Source of the DNA: an uncultured Dysosmobacter sp.
GTDB taxonomy: Bacteria > Bacillota > Clostridia > Oscillospirales > Oscillospiraceae
Assembly (NCBI GenBank): GCA_934504065.1
Contig: CAKSVQ010000037.1
Coordinates: 1 to 17,096 of the forward strand
Reading direction: 5' to 3'
DNA length: 17,096 nucleotides
Under the pieces are notes generated by a model, which was given only the letters and a program-made list of their open reading frames with translations, made no database searches and was not told where the DNA came from. Positions 7,709 through 14,991 of this stretch are shown one piece after another; position 1 is the stretch's first letter, and every line of letters starts with the position of its first letter. Position numbers and translations under genes: made by a program.

Positions 7709-9085
7709 TTACAGGGCGCACTTGCCGCGGGAGAGGTACTGGCCATGGGGCGTTTCGTCCAGCACCTTGCCGTTTTCCACGGCAAGACGGCCCCGCAGCC
7801 ACACCTGTCGGATGCCGCCTGCGGTGACGAAGCCCTCGTAGGGATTGTAGTCCACATTGTCCACGCAGTCCTCCGCACGGATGACGTGGCTCAGCTCGGG
7901 ATCATAAACCACGATGTCGGCATCCGCGCCGGGAAGCAGGTTGCCCTTGCGGGGAAACAGGCCATAGAGCTTGGCCGGATTCTCACTCAGGGCCATGCAC
8001 ATCCGCTGGGCAGTGATCTTCTTAGCGGCTACACCGTAGGACCAGATCAGTTCGCCCCGGGTCTCCACACCGGGCAGGCCGCCGGGAATCTTGGTGAAGT
8101 CGTCCCGGCCCGCGTCCTTCTGTGCCAGCGTGAAAGAGCAGTGGTCAGTGGAAACGGTCTGGATCTCGCCCCGGCGCAGCGCCTTCCACAGCACGGCCTG
8201 CTGGCTTTTATCCCGGATGGGCGGTGCGCAGACATAGCGGGCGGCCTTGGAGTACTCCTCGTTGAAATACACGCTGTCGTCCAGCAGCAGGTACTGCGGG
8301 CAGGTCTCCACATACACGGTCTGCCCGCGGTCGCGGGCGTGCTGCACTTCCTTGAGCGCTTCTTCGTTGGTCAGGTGGACGATGACCACCGGAGCCTGCG
8401 CCGCCTGCGCAATGCGCAGAAGACGGCTGACGGCCTCGGCCTCCAGATAGGGCGGACGGGTCAGAGGATGGCAGGCCGGGGAGAACTGTCCCGCATTTTT
8501 CCGCTCGGCGATCATTCCGTCGATCACCCCGGCGTTTTCACAGTGCACACCGCAGATGCCGCCCAGCGTTTTCAGCTCTTTCAGCGCCCAGTACAGGTCC
8601 CGGTCGCCCAGCAGCATGGCAGGATAGGTCATATACATTTTGAACGAGGAAACGCCCAGCCGGAACATGTCCGGCAGCTCTGCCCGGATGGACTCGTTCC
8701 AGTCGTCAATGGTCATATGAAAACCATAGTCGCAGAAGGTGCGTCCATCGGCCTTCCGGTGCCACAGCTCCAGACCGTGATGCAGGCTTTCACCCTTGTT
8801 GGGGCAGGCAAAGTCGATGACAGTGGTGGTGCCGCCCCGCAGCGCGGCCCGGCTTCCAGTGAAGAAATCGTCTGCCGTGGTGGTGTTGCAGACATCCAGA
8901 TCAAAGTGGGTATGGGCGTCGATCCAGCCGGGGAAGAGCAGACAGCCGGATACGTCCACGACCTGTTGGGCATCCGCTTTCAGATTCTTTCCGGACCGGA
9001 CGACCTTTCCGTCCTCCACCAGCAGGTCGGCCCGCTTCATCCCCTTGCCGGAGACCACCGTGCCGCCTTTGAACAGTGTGCGCAT
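7709..9085 (-). CDS. hydA: Dihydropyrimidinase / hydantoinase
   Basis: A cytosolic binuclear-zinc cyclic amidohydrolase that opens dihydropyrimidine, hydantoin or related rings to N-carbamoyl amino acids. The protein has 458 residues, close to the family norm. Visible metal ligands are FPGWIDAHTHFDL (His58, His60), SSFKMYMTYP (Lys149, the carboxylated lysine, with Tyr154 near the active site), GVHCEN (His181), IVHLTN (His237) and VSTDHCSF (Asp314). The segment IPGGLPGVETR is also characteristic. I moved the start to the ATG at 9085, because GGAGGT lies seven bases before it; an in-frame ATG at 9106 has no site and would sit almost at the edge of the inverted-repeat element. The leader is largely that element. 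No dihydropyrimidine dehydrogenase or carbamoylase gene is present here, so the true substrate is open. Allantoinase is less likely by motif. Confidence 0.9.
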   Translation of the reverse strand: MRTLFKGGTVVSGKGMKRADLLVEDGKVVRSGKNLKADAQQVVDVSGCLLFPGWIDAHTHFDLDVCNTTTADDFFTGSRAALRGGTTTVIDFACPNKGESLHHGLELWHRKADGRTFCDYGFHMTIDDWNESIRAELPDMFRLGVSSFKMYMTYPAMLLGDRDLYWALKELKTLGGICGVHCENAGVIDGMIAERKNAGQFSPACHPLTRPPYLEAEAVSRLLRIAQAAQAPVVIVHLTNEEALKEVQHARDRGQTVYVETCPQYLLLDDSVYFNEEYSKAARYVCAPPIRDKSQQAVLWKALRRGEIQTVSTDHCSFTLAQKDAGRDDFTKIPGGLPGVETRGELIWSYGVAAKKITAQRMCMALSENPAKLYGLFPRKGNLLPGADADIVVYDPELSHVIRAEDCVDNVDYNPYEGFVTAGGIRQVWLRGRLAVENGKVLDETPHGQYLSRGKCAL

Positions 9086-9110
9086 AAAACCGACCTCCAT
9101 GTTCATGTGT

Positions 9111-9282
9111 TACCATCAGTTGATAAGGGCAGATACGCTTTCCGGCGGCCAAAATAACCGCTGGTATTGTCATCGTCCTCGGCTTGCGCCAGCAAGCCTT
9201 CGTCCTCTTCCGCGCCAGCGTCCATCTTCGCTCGCCGGAAAGTCGTTCGAAAAACCGTATTTGCCCTTGTCAACTGATGGTA
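9111..9282. mobile_element. MITE-like element with 27-bp terminal inverted repeats
   Basis: The ends, beginning TACCATCAGTTGATAAGGGC (9111-9137) and, read from the other strand, TACCATCAGTTGACAAGGGC (9256-9282), match at 25 of 27 positions. Further in, CTTTCCGGCG (9138-9147) pairs with CGCCGGAAAG (9233-9242). A perfect small hairpin, GGCTTGC/GCAAGCC, lies at the centre (9181-9198), flanked by direct CGTCCTC repeats. The 172-bp element has no coding frame of its own, so it would need an outside transposase. The outer TA at each end would fit a TA target duplication as in IS630/mariner-type MITEs, but this is a guess. It lies between the hydantoinase ribosome site and a TATGAT (9293-9298, minus strand) that could be its -10, so it would be copied into the leader as a long stem-loop. 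Confidence 0.7.
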
Positions 9283-9319
9283 TCTTCACTGTATCATACT
9301 TTTGGAAAGAAGAAAAGGG

Positions 9320-9349
9320 GAGCGCCCGGTTTTTCAGGACCGGGCGCTC
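9320..9349 (-). terminator. Terminator of the SLH/beta-helix gene pair
   Basis: GAGCGCCCGGT (9320-9330) and ACCGGGCGCTC (9339-9349) form a perfect 11-bp stem with an eight-base loop, 45 bases past the SLH-protein stop. On the minus strand it is followed by CCCCTTTTCTTCTTT, a pyrimidine-rich tail. It isolates the surface-protein transcript from the hydantoinase gene. Confidence 0.8.
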
Positions 9350-9394
9350 ATAACAGCGCTTTTTATACGGCTGTTTTTTAGCAGAGGTTGTTCA

Positions 9395-11452
9395 TCAGGA
9401 AAATTTCTGGGCAAAACGCATCAGGATCGCTGCCGTCTGGGCGCGGGTGGAGGTGGCGCGGGGAGAAAGCGCGCCGTCCGCTGTACCGTTCACCAGTCCC
9501 GCGGCGTTGGCCCACGCCATAGCGGGCCTTGCGTAACCGCTGATCGCGGTCTGGTCGGCAAATCCGGGCAGGTCCGCGGCACCGGAGAGGTCATAGCCCT
9601 TATACTGGGCGTAGCGGTAAAGGATCGCCGCCAGCTGCTGACGGGCCACTGCCTCGTTGGGGGCGAAGCAGCCGTTTTCATAGCCGCTGACGATTCCATT
9701 TGCCGCCGCCCATGCGGCGGCCTTTTCGCAGTAGCTGCCAGCCGAAATATCCGTAAAGGGACAGGTGGTGGAAACGGCGCTTTCGCCGTCCAGCCGATAG
9801 AGGATCGTCACCAGCATTCCCCGGGTGATCGTAACATTGGGAGAGAAGGTATCTCCGCTGGTGCCGTTCATCCATCCGTTCCGGGATACATAGCGGATGG
9901 CCTCATAAAACCAGTCGTTGGAAGTCACATCGCTGAAATTGCCGTTTTGCGCATTTCCGCTGCCAGCGGGCGGCTGTGCTGCATTGGAGCCGTCCGGCAG
10001 GGCCGGGGGAGTGGAATCGCCGGGGGCCGCAGGAGGCTGCTGGCTGCCGTCAGGCTGCGGGCCGTTTCCGCCGCCGGGGCGCTGTCCGCCGCCCATGCCG
10101 CCGGAGGTGGCTGTGCCCGTCTGAGCCGTGGCGGTGGCCGCGCTGGCAGAGCCACTGTAAAGGTCATAGCTGCTGGAGGAGGTCAGCTTGGAGGAAGAGA
10201 AGAAGAGATAATTGGTATTGCACACCGCCGTGCCGCTGTACACGGTATTGCCGGAGGAATCCTTCACGGTGAAGCTGCCGCCTTTGGAGATCAGGGCAGA
10301 ACCGCCGCGGCTGCCGGGCTGAGCCATGCCGCCGGAGGAGCCAAAGGCCACATGGGGCTGGCTGGCGCTGATCTGCACCTCCATGCCGCTGCTGCCGCCC
10401 GCGGCAAGGACCGTGCCGCCGGAGACGGTCAGAACGCCGTCGGCATCCAGGGGTTGGTTATCAGCGGTGTTGGCCGTCCAGACGGCCACCGTGCCGCCGG
10501 AGATGGTGAGCGTGCCGTTGGAGTCAAAGCCGTCACCGCTGGAGGAATAGGCGTTGATGGTGCCGCCGGAAATGTTCATGGAGAAGGCATAGCCGCTGAG
10601 GTCGGAGTTGGCGGCGTTCAGGCAGTCATCCGACGCGGTGATGTCGATGTCACCGGAGAAGATGTTCAGCGTGGCGGCCTCAAGACCCTCATAGCAGTCC
10701 GTGATGGTGATGGTGGGACCGTCGGTGCCCGCTGCGCCCACGTTCATTTCATAGTCGCAGTGGATGGCGTCGTCCCCGGCGGAGATGGTGAGCGTGCCGC
10801 TTTCCACATCCAACTGCTGCTCGGCGTTGATGGCGTCGTTCGCCGGGGCGTTGATGTTCAGTGTGACATCCTGAATAGTCAGGGAGGCGTCTCCCTCTTC
10901 AGCGGTGGTGGTGCCGGATTTGATGCCGTTCTTGCCCTTGGCGTTGATGTTCAGTGTGCCGGAGCCGCGGATGGTGACATCGGAACCGTCCTTACATTTG
11001 ATGACGGCGTTTTCGGCATCCTCATTATCCGGGTAGTTGTCGTCATTGTTCTGGGTGCTGTCCGTCAGGGTGTTGGTGGTGCCGCTGGCGGCCACAATGG
11101 TCACCTCTGTGGACTTGTTGCAGGTGATGGGGGCGGTGTCAGTGCTGGTCAGTGTCAGGCCGTCCAGCACCAGTGTCACGTCAGTGGTACCTTTTTTGAT
11201 TTTGATGGAGCCGTCGGTGCAGCTGCCGGAGACCAGATACGTGCCGGAGCTCTGGATGGTCAGGTCCGTGCCGCTGATCTTGTAGTCCGTGTAGGTTCCG
11301 TCCTCCGCTGTGATGCCGCTGTTGGAGAAGGTGAATTCCGTCGCGCCTTTGGCAGTATACTCGCTGGCGGCGGCCATGGCGGTGGGCAGCAGTGACAGGG
11401 TCAGTGCCGCTGCCACTGCACCGGAAAAAAGCTTTTTCGGGATCGTTTTCAT
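9395..11452 (-). CDS. SLH-anchored surface protein with Cthe_2159-like carbohydrate-binding region
   Basis: A 685-residue exported protein. It has a signal peptide (MKTIPKKLFSGAVAAALTLS, cleavage near AMA-A or AAA-S at 27-29). Residues about 30-450 are a repetitive Thr/Gly/Asp-rich beta-helix with phrases such as GSGTLNINAKGKNGIKSG, AGDDAIHCD, ASDDCLNAAN and SSGDGFDSNGTLTISGG, typical of the DUF4353/Cthe_2159 polysaccharide-binding family. A Pro/Gly-rich linker follows (about 451-504). Three S-layer homology repeats end the protein (about 505-555, 566-612, 631-684; for example FSDVTSNDWFYEAIRYVSRN and FADQTAISGYARPAMAWANA), which bind cell-wall polymers. The ATG at 11452 has AAAGGAT upstream at an 11-base spacing; the frame extends 23 codons further but without signal-peptide character. 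It lies 43 bases after the lipoprotein gene, probably in one transcript. The ligand is unknown. Confidence 0.88.
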   Translation of the reverse strand: MKTIPKKLFSGAVAAALTLSLLPTAMAAASEYTAKGATEFTFSNSGITAEDGTYTDYKISGTDLTIQSSGTYLVSGSCTDGSIKIKKGTTDVTLVLDGLTLTSTDTAPITCNKSTEVTIVAASGTTNTLTDSTQNNDDNYPDNEDAENAVIKCKDGSDVTIRGSGTLNINAKGKNGIKSGTTTAEEGDASLTIQDVTLNINAPANDAINAEQQLDVESGTLTISAGDDAIHCDYEMNVGAAGTDGPTITITDCYEGLEAATLNIFSGDIDITASDDCLNAANSDLSGYAFSMNISGGTINAYSSSGDGFDSNGTLTISGGTVAVWTANTADNQPLDADGVLTVSGGTVLAAGGSSGMEVQISASQPHVAFGSSGGMAQPGSRGGSALISKGGSFTVKDSSGNTVYSGTAVCNTNYLFFSSSKLTSSSSYDLYSGSASAATATAQTGTATSGGMGGGQRPGGGNGPQPDGSQQPPAAPGDSTPPALPDGSNAAQPPAGSGNAQNGNFSDVTSNDWFYEAIRYVSRNGWMNGTSGDTFSPNVTITRGMLVTILYRLDGESAVSTTCPFTDISAGSYCEKAAAWAAANGIVSGYENGCFAPNEAVARQQLAAILYRYAQYKGYDLSGAADLPGFADQTAISGYARPAMAWANAAGLVNGTADGALSPRATSTRAQTAAILMRFAQKFS

Positions 11453-11495
11453 CGTATTCGTACATCCTTTCTGCAAGTTTATTGCCGCACGCGCC

Positions 11496-13343
11496 TTACC
11501 GCAGCACTGTGCCGTCGGCAAGGGTGATGGTGTAGCCGTTGAAGTTGATGGTGCCGTTGTTCGTTAGACTGGTGATCGTGCAGTCCCCGATGAGGTTCCA
11601 GACGCAGCCGCTGTCGATGGTGACGACCGCGTTATCAGAGACGGCGGCGCCCTCGGCATTTTCGATGATGTTGACCGTTCCGGTGAGCACGCTGCCGTTT
11701 GTAAGCGTCAGATCCAGCGTGGAAATGGTGTCCACCACGATGCTGCCCTCCAGCGCCTGCGCGTCGGCAGTGAAGTTCACCTGCGCGCCGTTGGCCCCGG
11801 CAGTGCCCCAGCCATGGCTGGCGCTGTTGCCCACTGCCCGCAGCAGGCAGGCGTCCGCATCCTCATTGTAGAGGGTCACGCCGGAAAGGGTCAGGACGCA
11901 GTGGGTGTTGGTCACGAAAAAGAGGTCGCCGTTTTTCCCGGTCAGGCTGCCCCCGGTCATAGAGAGGGTAGAGGTGCCCACATCCGCGTCGCCGCTCATG
12001 GACTGATAGATCATTACATTGTGGACGTTTTCATCGGAGCTGCTGCCCTTGGTGTCACTCATATTGCCGGAAACGGTGCAGCTATCCAGCGTGATGGAGT
12101 TCTTGCCCTCGATGACCAGGGCCTCGGAGTTGTTGGCGGTGAGGACGGCGCCCGTCACCGAAATATCCGCCGTGGAATAGACTGCCGGGGAATTGTAGCC
12201 ATTGGAGGTGTATGTTCCGCCTGCCACGTTCACCGTGCCGCCGCCCCGGTCAGAGCGGATGGCGGCGGAGGAATTGCCGGAGGTCTCCACGGTCAGGTCC
12301 TGCGCGTTGGTGGTGCCGCCTCCAGTGGTTTGAATGCCGCCGGAGTTATCCGCCGTGGTGGTGATGGTGGAATCGGAAATGTTGACGGTGGTGCCGCTGC
12401 CATAGCTGAACACGCCATTGCCGTTCTGGGCGGCGGAGGTGACCGTGGCATTTTGGATGGTGACCGTGGCCCCATTGGTGGCAAGCAGGGCTGCGTTCAT
12501 GCCGTAAAAGTCGCCGTCTTCGGTGTTGAAGGTAGATCCGGCGCTTTTGTCCACGCTCACGCCGCTGAGGGTGACGGTGGCTCCGTCAATGCGCAGGGCG
12601 TTTTCATCGTCCCCGGTGGAGAAATAGGAGAGGCCTTCATACACGCCGTCCTCGGCGATGGTGTTGGCACTGCTGCCCTGCGTGACCTCACCGCTTCCGC
12701 CGAAGCCGCCAGGGCCGCCCGTGCCGATGCTTACAATGGCGGCGGAGGTCACAGTGTTGTCTGTGTCCACCTCCACGGTCAGCACGTCGCCCACGGCGAT
12801 GTCATCCAGCGCGGCATCCTCACCGTTTTCCGTGATGTTGGCGTTGGTGAAGTCCAGCGTGACGGATTCCGTCCCGGCGGTGAAGCGCTTACCTGGCATG
12901 GAAGGAGCACTGCCGGACGGTGCTTCCGGCGGATTTCCGGAAGGGGCGCTGCCGCCGGGCTGCCCGGCGGGGGCGTTTTCATTGGAGACGCTGCCGTCCG
13001 GTTTCTCCGGCGGGGTCTGACCATTGCCCGCAGAGGGCGAGCCGCCCTCCGGCATCTCCGGCGGCGCTTCGCCCTCGTCGGTTGGGGCGGAGCCGTTACC
13101 GTCCGGCTTTTCCGGCGGAGTGCCTGTCTGGCCGCTCTGGTTGGGGGCGCTGGGGGCGGTTTCGGTTCCGCTATCTTCCAAAGTGCCCAGCAGCAGCGTG
13201 ACCGCGCTGCCGTCCACGGCGGAGACCTGCCCGGTGAGGGTGGTCTCATCGGCGGATGCTTCTGATGTTTGTGCGCCGCAGGCAGCAAGAGACGCTGCCA
13301 GCGCCGCCGCGCACAGAAGTGATGCCCATTTCTTTACTTTCAT
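11496..13343 (-). CDS. Beta-helix lipoprotein with Pro/Gly-rich insert
   Basis: A 615-residue exported lipoprotein. The N terminus (KVKKWASLLCAAALAASLAAC) has a lipobox ending at Cys22. Residues about 33-57 (TLTGQVSAVDGSAVTLLLGT) and 153-206 (AALDDIAVGDVLTVEVDTDN and neighbours) look like two halves of a DUF5666-like small beta-barrel. Between them lies a Pro/Gly/Ser-rich insert (about 60-150) with repeated PPEKPDG-type units at 76, 94, 111 and 138. Residues 225-615 are a right-handed beta-helix of NGATVTIQNATVTSA-type turns. The ATG at 13343 has AGGAGGT seven bases upstream; 29 upstream in-frame codons were rejected because they precede the signal peptide. It is the first gene of a minus-strand pair divergent from the VTC gene. 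It probably sits on the outer membrane face of the cell and acts with the SLH protein. No catalytic motif was recognised. Confidence 0.85.
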   Translation of the reverse strand: MKVKKWASLLCAAALAASLAACGAQTSEASADETTLTGQVSAVDGSAVTLLLGTLEDSGTETAPSAPNQSGQTGTPPEKPDGNGSAPTDEGEAPPEMPEGGSPSAGNGQTPPEKPDGSVSNENAPAGQPGGSAPSGNPPEAPSGSAPSMPGKRFTAGTESVTLDFTNANITENGEDAALDDIAVGDVLTVEVDTDNTVTSAAIVSIGTGGPGGFGGSGEVTQGSSANTIAEDGVYEGLSYFSTGDDENALRIDGATVTLSGVSVDKSAGSTFNTEDGDFYGMNAALLATNGATVTIQNATVTSAAQNGNGVFSYGSGTTVNISDSTITTTADNSGGIQTTGGGTTNAQDLTVETSGNSSAAIRSDRGGGTVNVAGGTYTSNGYNSPAVYSTADISVTGAVLTANNSEALVIEGKNSITLDSCTVSGNMSDTKGSSSDENVHNVMIYQSMSGDADVGTSTLSMTGGSLTGKNGDLFFVTNTHCVLTLSGVTLYNEDADACLLRAVGNSASHGWGTAGANGAQVNFTADAQALEGSIVVDTISTLDLTLTNGSVLTGTVNIIENAEGAAVSDNAVVTIDSGCVWNLIGDCTITSLTNNGTINFNGYTITLADGTVLR

Positions 13344-13425
13344 AGGAATGACCTCCTGTTTTCGTGTTTCGAACTGGAATGGGAGCCGCCGGACGGGTCC
13401 GGTAGGGTTCCTGCTTGATGGGCTT

Positions 13426-13431
13426 ATCATA
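13426..13431 (-). promoter_or_regulatory. Likely -10 box of the beta-helix protein transcript
   Basis: TATGAT on the minus strand, five of six to consensus, lies nine bases beyond the nearest TTTAGG box of the inverted repeat. No good -35 is present; the TTTAGG pair occupies that region, as expected for a promoter needing an OmpR-type activator. The leader to the ATG is about 75 bases and contains a small CCGGAC/GTCCGG palindrome at 13389-13402. Confidence 0.45.
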
Positions 13432-13438
13432 AAAGCGC

Positions 13439-13494
13439 AGCCTAAAAGAAACCTAAAGGATTTTCCGAAATTTTCTTTAGGTTTCTTTTAGGCT
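13439..13494. promoter_or_regulatory. Perfect 20-bp inverted repeat with paired TTTAGG boxes: probable response-regulator operator
   Basis: The right arm CTTTAGGTTTCTTTTAGGCT (13475-13494) is exactly the reverse complement of 13439-13458; 16 bases separate the arms. Each arm has two TTTAGG boxes whose starts are 11 bp apart, one helical turn: 13476-13481 and 13487-13492 on the plus strand, 13441-13446 and 13452-13457 on the minus strand. OmpR/PhoB-family regulators bind such direct repeats as head-to-tail dimers. Each arm points toward its own divergent gene, with a -10-like hexamer nine bases beyond it (TATGAT on minus; the weaker TAAGTT, 13502-13507, on plus). The natural candidate regulator is encoded at 14992. 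Confidence 0.65.
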
Positions 13495-13529
13495 GTCTTA
13501 GTAAGTTTTCATCAAAGGAGGTGCCGGAC

Positions 13530-14267
13530 ATGGCTGAACGGATTAAAAACTGCTTTGAACGTTATGAAAAAAAGTATCTGCTTACCCTGCCGCAGCAGCA
13601 GTTCCTGCTGGAGGGGATGCGGCCCCATATGCGGCGGGATGACTACGGCGAATATACCATTTGCAACATTTATTATGATACGGAGGACTGGCGTCTGATC
13701 CGCGCGTCGCTGGAAAAGCCTGTGTATAAGGAGAAACTGCGGGTGCGCAGCTATGGCGTTCCCGAAAAGGATGGAAGGGTCTTTGTAGAGCTGAAAAAGA
13801 AGTTTGACGGCGTGGTCTATAAGCGCCGCATCACGGTGGAGGCCGGGGAGGTGCAGCCGCTTCTGCGCGGCGGGCTTCCGCCGGAGCGCTTTGGCCAGAT
13901 CGGACAGGAGATCGGTTGGTTTCAGCGCTTTTACCGCACAAGGCCCCGCGTGTTCATTGGCTATGACCGTCTTGCTTTTGCGGGCAAGGACGCGCCGGAC
14001 CTGCGCATCACCTTTGACACGGGGCTGCGCTGGCGGGACACGGAACTGGACCTTTGCCGGGGGGACCACGGCGCGGCACTGATGCCGCCTGGGCAGGTGC
14101 TGATGGAGGTCAAAATTCCGGGCAGCTGCCCGCTGTGGCTCAGCCGCCTGCTCTCTGAGGCAGGGGCCTTTCCCACATCCTATTCCAAATATGGTGCCTG
14201 TTACCGGGATTTCATTCTGCCCGGGACCGGGAAAACAACAAAACAGGAGGAAGATTACTGTGCTTAA
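13530..14267 (+). CDS. VTC-domain protein, polyphosphate-polymerase-like
   Basis: A 245-residue soluble tunnel-fold protein (CYTH/VTC superfamily). In yeast, the Vtc4 domain makes polyphosphate from ATP; bacterial members are annotated as polyphosphate polymerase domain proteins mainly by homology. Expected charged tunnel motifs are present: ERYEKKYLL (Arg11, Glu13, Lys15), ICNIYYDTED, KLRVRSYG (Arg71, Arg73), VFVELKKKFDGVVYKRR (Glu87, Lys89), IGYDRLAF (Arg147), LRITFDTGLRWR (Arg159), LMEVKIPG (Glu193, Lys195) and SYSKYGACY (Lys220). The fold's active-site residues therefore look intact. I chose the ATG at 13530 with AAAGGAGG seven bases upstream; the GTG at 13521 lies inside that site. The last eight bases overlap the DUF4956 start, suggesting coupled translation and a complex with that membrane protein. 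The polymer made is not proven. Confidence 0.9.
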   Translation: MAERIKNCFERYEKKYLLTLPQQQFLLEGMRPHMRRDDYGEYTICNIYYDTEDWRLIRASLEKPVYKEKLRVRSYGVPEKDGRVFVELKKKFDGVVYKRRITVEAGEVQPLLRGGLPPERFGQIGQEIGWFQRFYRTRPRVFIGYDRLAFAGKDAPDLRITFDTGLRWRDTELDLCRGDHGAALMPPGQVLMEVKIPGSCPLWLSRLLSEAGAFPTSYSKYGACYRDFILPGTGKTTKQEEDYCA

Positions 14268-14922
14268 CTCAATTCTTGGGACGGAGATCACGCTGTCCGC
14301 TTTTTTGCTTTGTACCGCTGTTTCCCTGCTGCTGGGGATCTGCACCGCCTGCGTGGGAACATACCGCTTCCGCTCCACCTCCGGCTTTGCCGTCACGCTG
14401 GCCATTCTGCCAGCGGTGGTGCAGCTGGTCATCATGCTGGTCAACGGTAATCTGGGGGCCGGGGTGGCCGTGGCCGGAGCCTTCGGGCTGGTGCGCTTTC
14501 GCTCCGCTCCCGGCACGGCCCGGGAGATCGGGACGCTGTTTCTGGCCATGGCGCTGGGTCTTGCCACGGGGATGGGGTACATCGGCCTTGCGTGCATCAG
14601 CTTTATCATTCTGGCTGCGGCCACGCTGGTGCTGACCGCCCTGCGTTTTGGACAGCATTCCGCCATGGAGCGCACACTGAAGATCACCATTCCGGAAACA
14701 CTGGACTATGAGGGGTTATTTGACGACCTGCTGAAAAAATACACGAAAGAATATTCCCTTTTACAGGTCAAGACCGCCAATATGGGCACGCTCTATGAGC
14801 TGGAATACCGCATTATGCTGCCGCAGGAGACGGTGCCGAGGGCATTTTTGGATGCGCTGCGCTGCCGGAACGGGAACCTGAACATCGTCTGTGGCCGGGT
14901 AACGGAAAAGGACGCGCTTTGA
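14260..14922 (+). CDS. DUF4956 membrane protein, partner of the VTC enzyme
   Basis: A 220-residue integral membrane protein of uncharacterised family DUF4956. Residues 10-130 form about four to five hydrophobic helices. They include the family's most conserved stretch, AGAFGLVRFRSAPGTAREIG, with Arg79, Arg81 and Arg88 set between membrane segments, then AMALGLATGMGYIGLA. Residues about 138-218 are a small cytosolic alpha/beta domain (RTLKITIPETLDYEGLFDDL to NIVCGRV) that resembles an ACT/ferredoxin-like fold. That layout recalls MgtC-type proteins. The GTG at 14260 has AGGAGG nine bases upstream and overlaps the VTC gene by eight bases. VTC and DUF4956 genes are, to my knowledge, often adjacent in bacteria, so a membrane anchor or polymer-export role for this protein is a reasonable inference. 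The cluster usually also has a CotH kinase, which is absent here. Confidence 0.85.
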   Translation: MLNSILGTEITLSAFLLCTAVSLLLGICTACVGTYRFRSTSGFAVTLAILPAVVQLVIMLVNGNLGAGVAVAGAFGLVRFRSAPGTAREIGTLFLAMALGLATGMGYIGLACISFIILAAATLVLTALRFGQHSAMERTLKITIPETLDYEGLFDDLLKKYTKEYSLLQVKTANMGTLYELEYRIMLPQETVPRAFLDALRCRNGNLNIVCGRVTEKDAL

Positions 14923-14927
14923 AGTTC

Positions 14928-14956
14928 TTGCTTTTCCGGCGCTCTTTCGCTATACT
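14928..14956 (+). promoter_or_regulatory. Promoter of the two-component system
   Basis: TTGCTT (14928-14933) and TATACT (14951-14956) are separated by exactly 17 bases, a good sigma-A promoter. It begins a few bases after the DUF4956 stop. The regulator and kinase can thus be made independently of the VTC transcript. No TTTAGG box is seen here, so autoregulation would have to come through read-through from the VTC promoter. Confidence 0.65.
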
Positions 14957-14991
14957 ACAAGCAATTTGAAAAGGAAACGCGGGGGAAAACC

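Noticed and set aside
7619..9157. A 512-codon plus-strand frame opposite the hydantoinase
   Set aside because: It runs through the inverted-repeat element and the hydantoinase terminator and has no recognisable domain; the opposite strand shows the full metal site.
9302..11395. A 697-codon plus-strand open frame opposite the SLH protein gene
   Set aside because: It is Gly/Ala/Arg-rich with no family motif and no ribosome site. The minus strand has a signal peptide, beta-helix repeats and three SLH domains, so this is a GC-driven shadow.
11094..11972. CRISPR-like or tandem DNA repeats in the beta-helix genes
   Set aside because: The repeated NNGG/NGTLT-type phrases are protein-level beta-helix turns with variable spacing and diverged DNA, with no regular repeat-spacer structure.
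11814..13265. A 483-codon plus-strand frame opposite the lipoprotein gene
   Set aside because: No motif and no ribosome site. The lipobox and beta-helix on the minus strand identify the real gene.
13439..13494. The large inverted repeat read as a transcription terminator
   Set aside because: It lies between divergent genes with no transcript ending there, no U-run follows either arm, and the internal 11-bp phased boxes point to protein binding.
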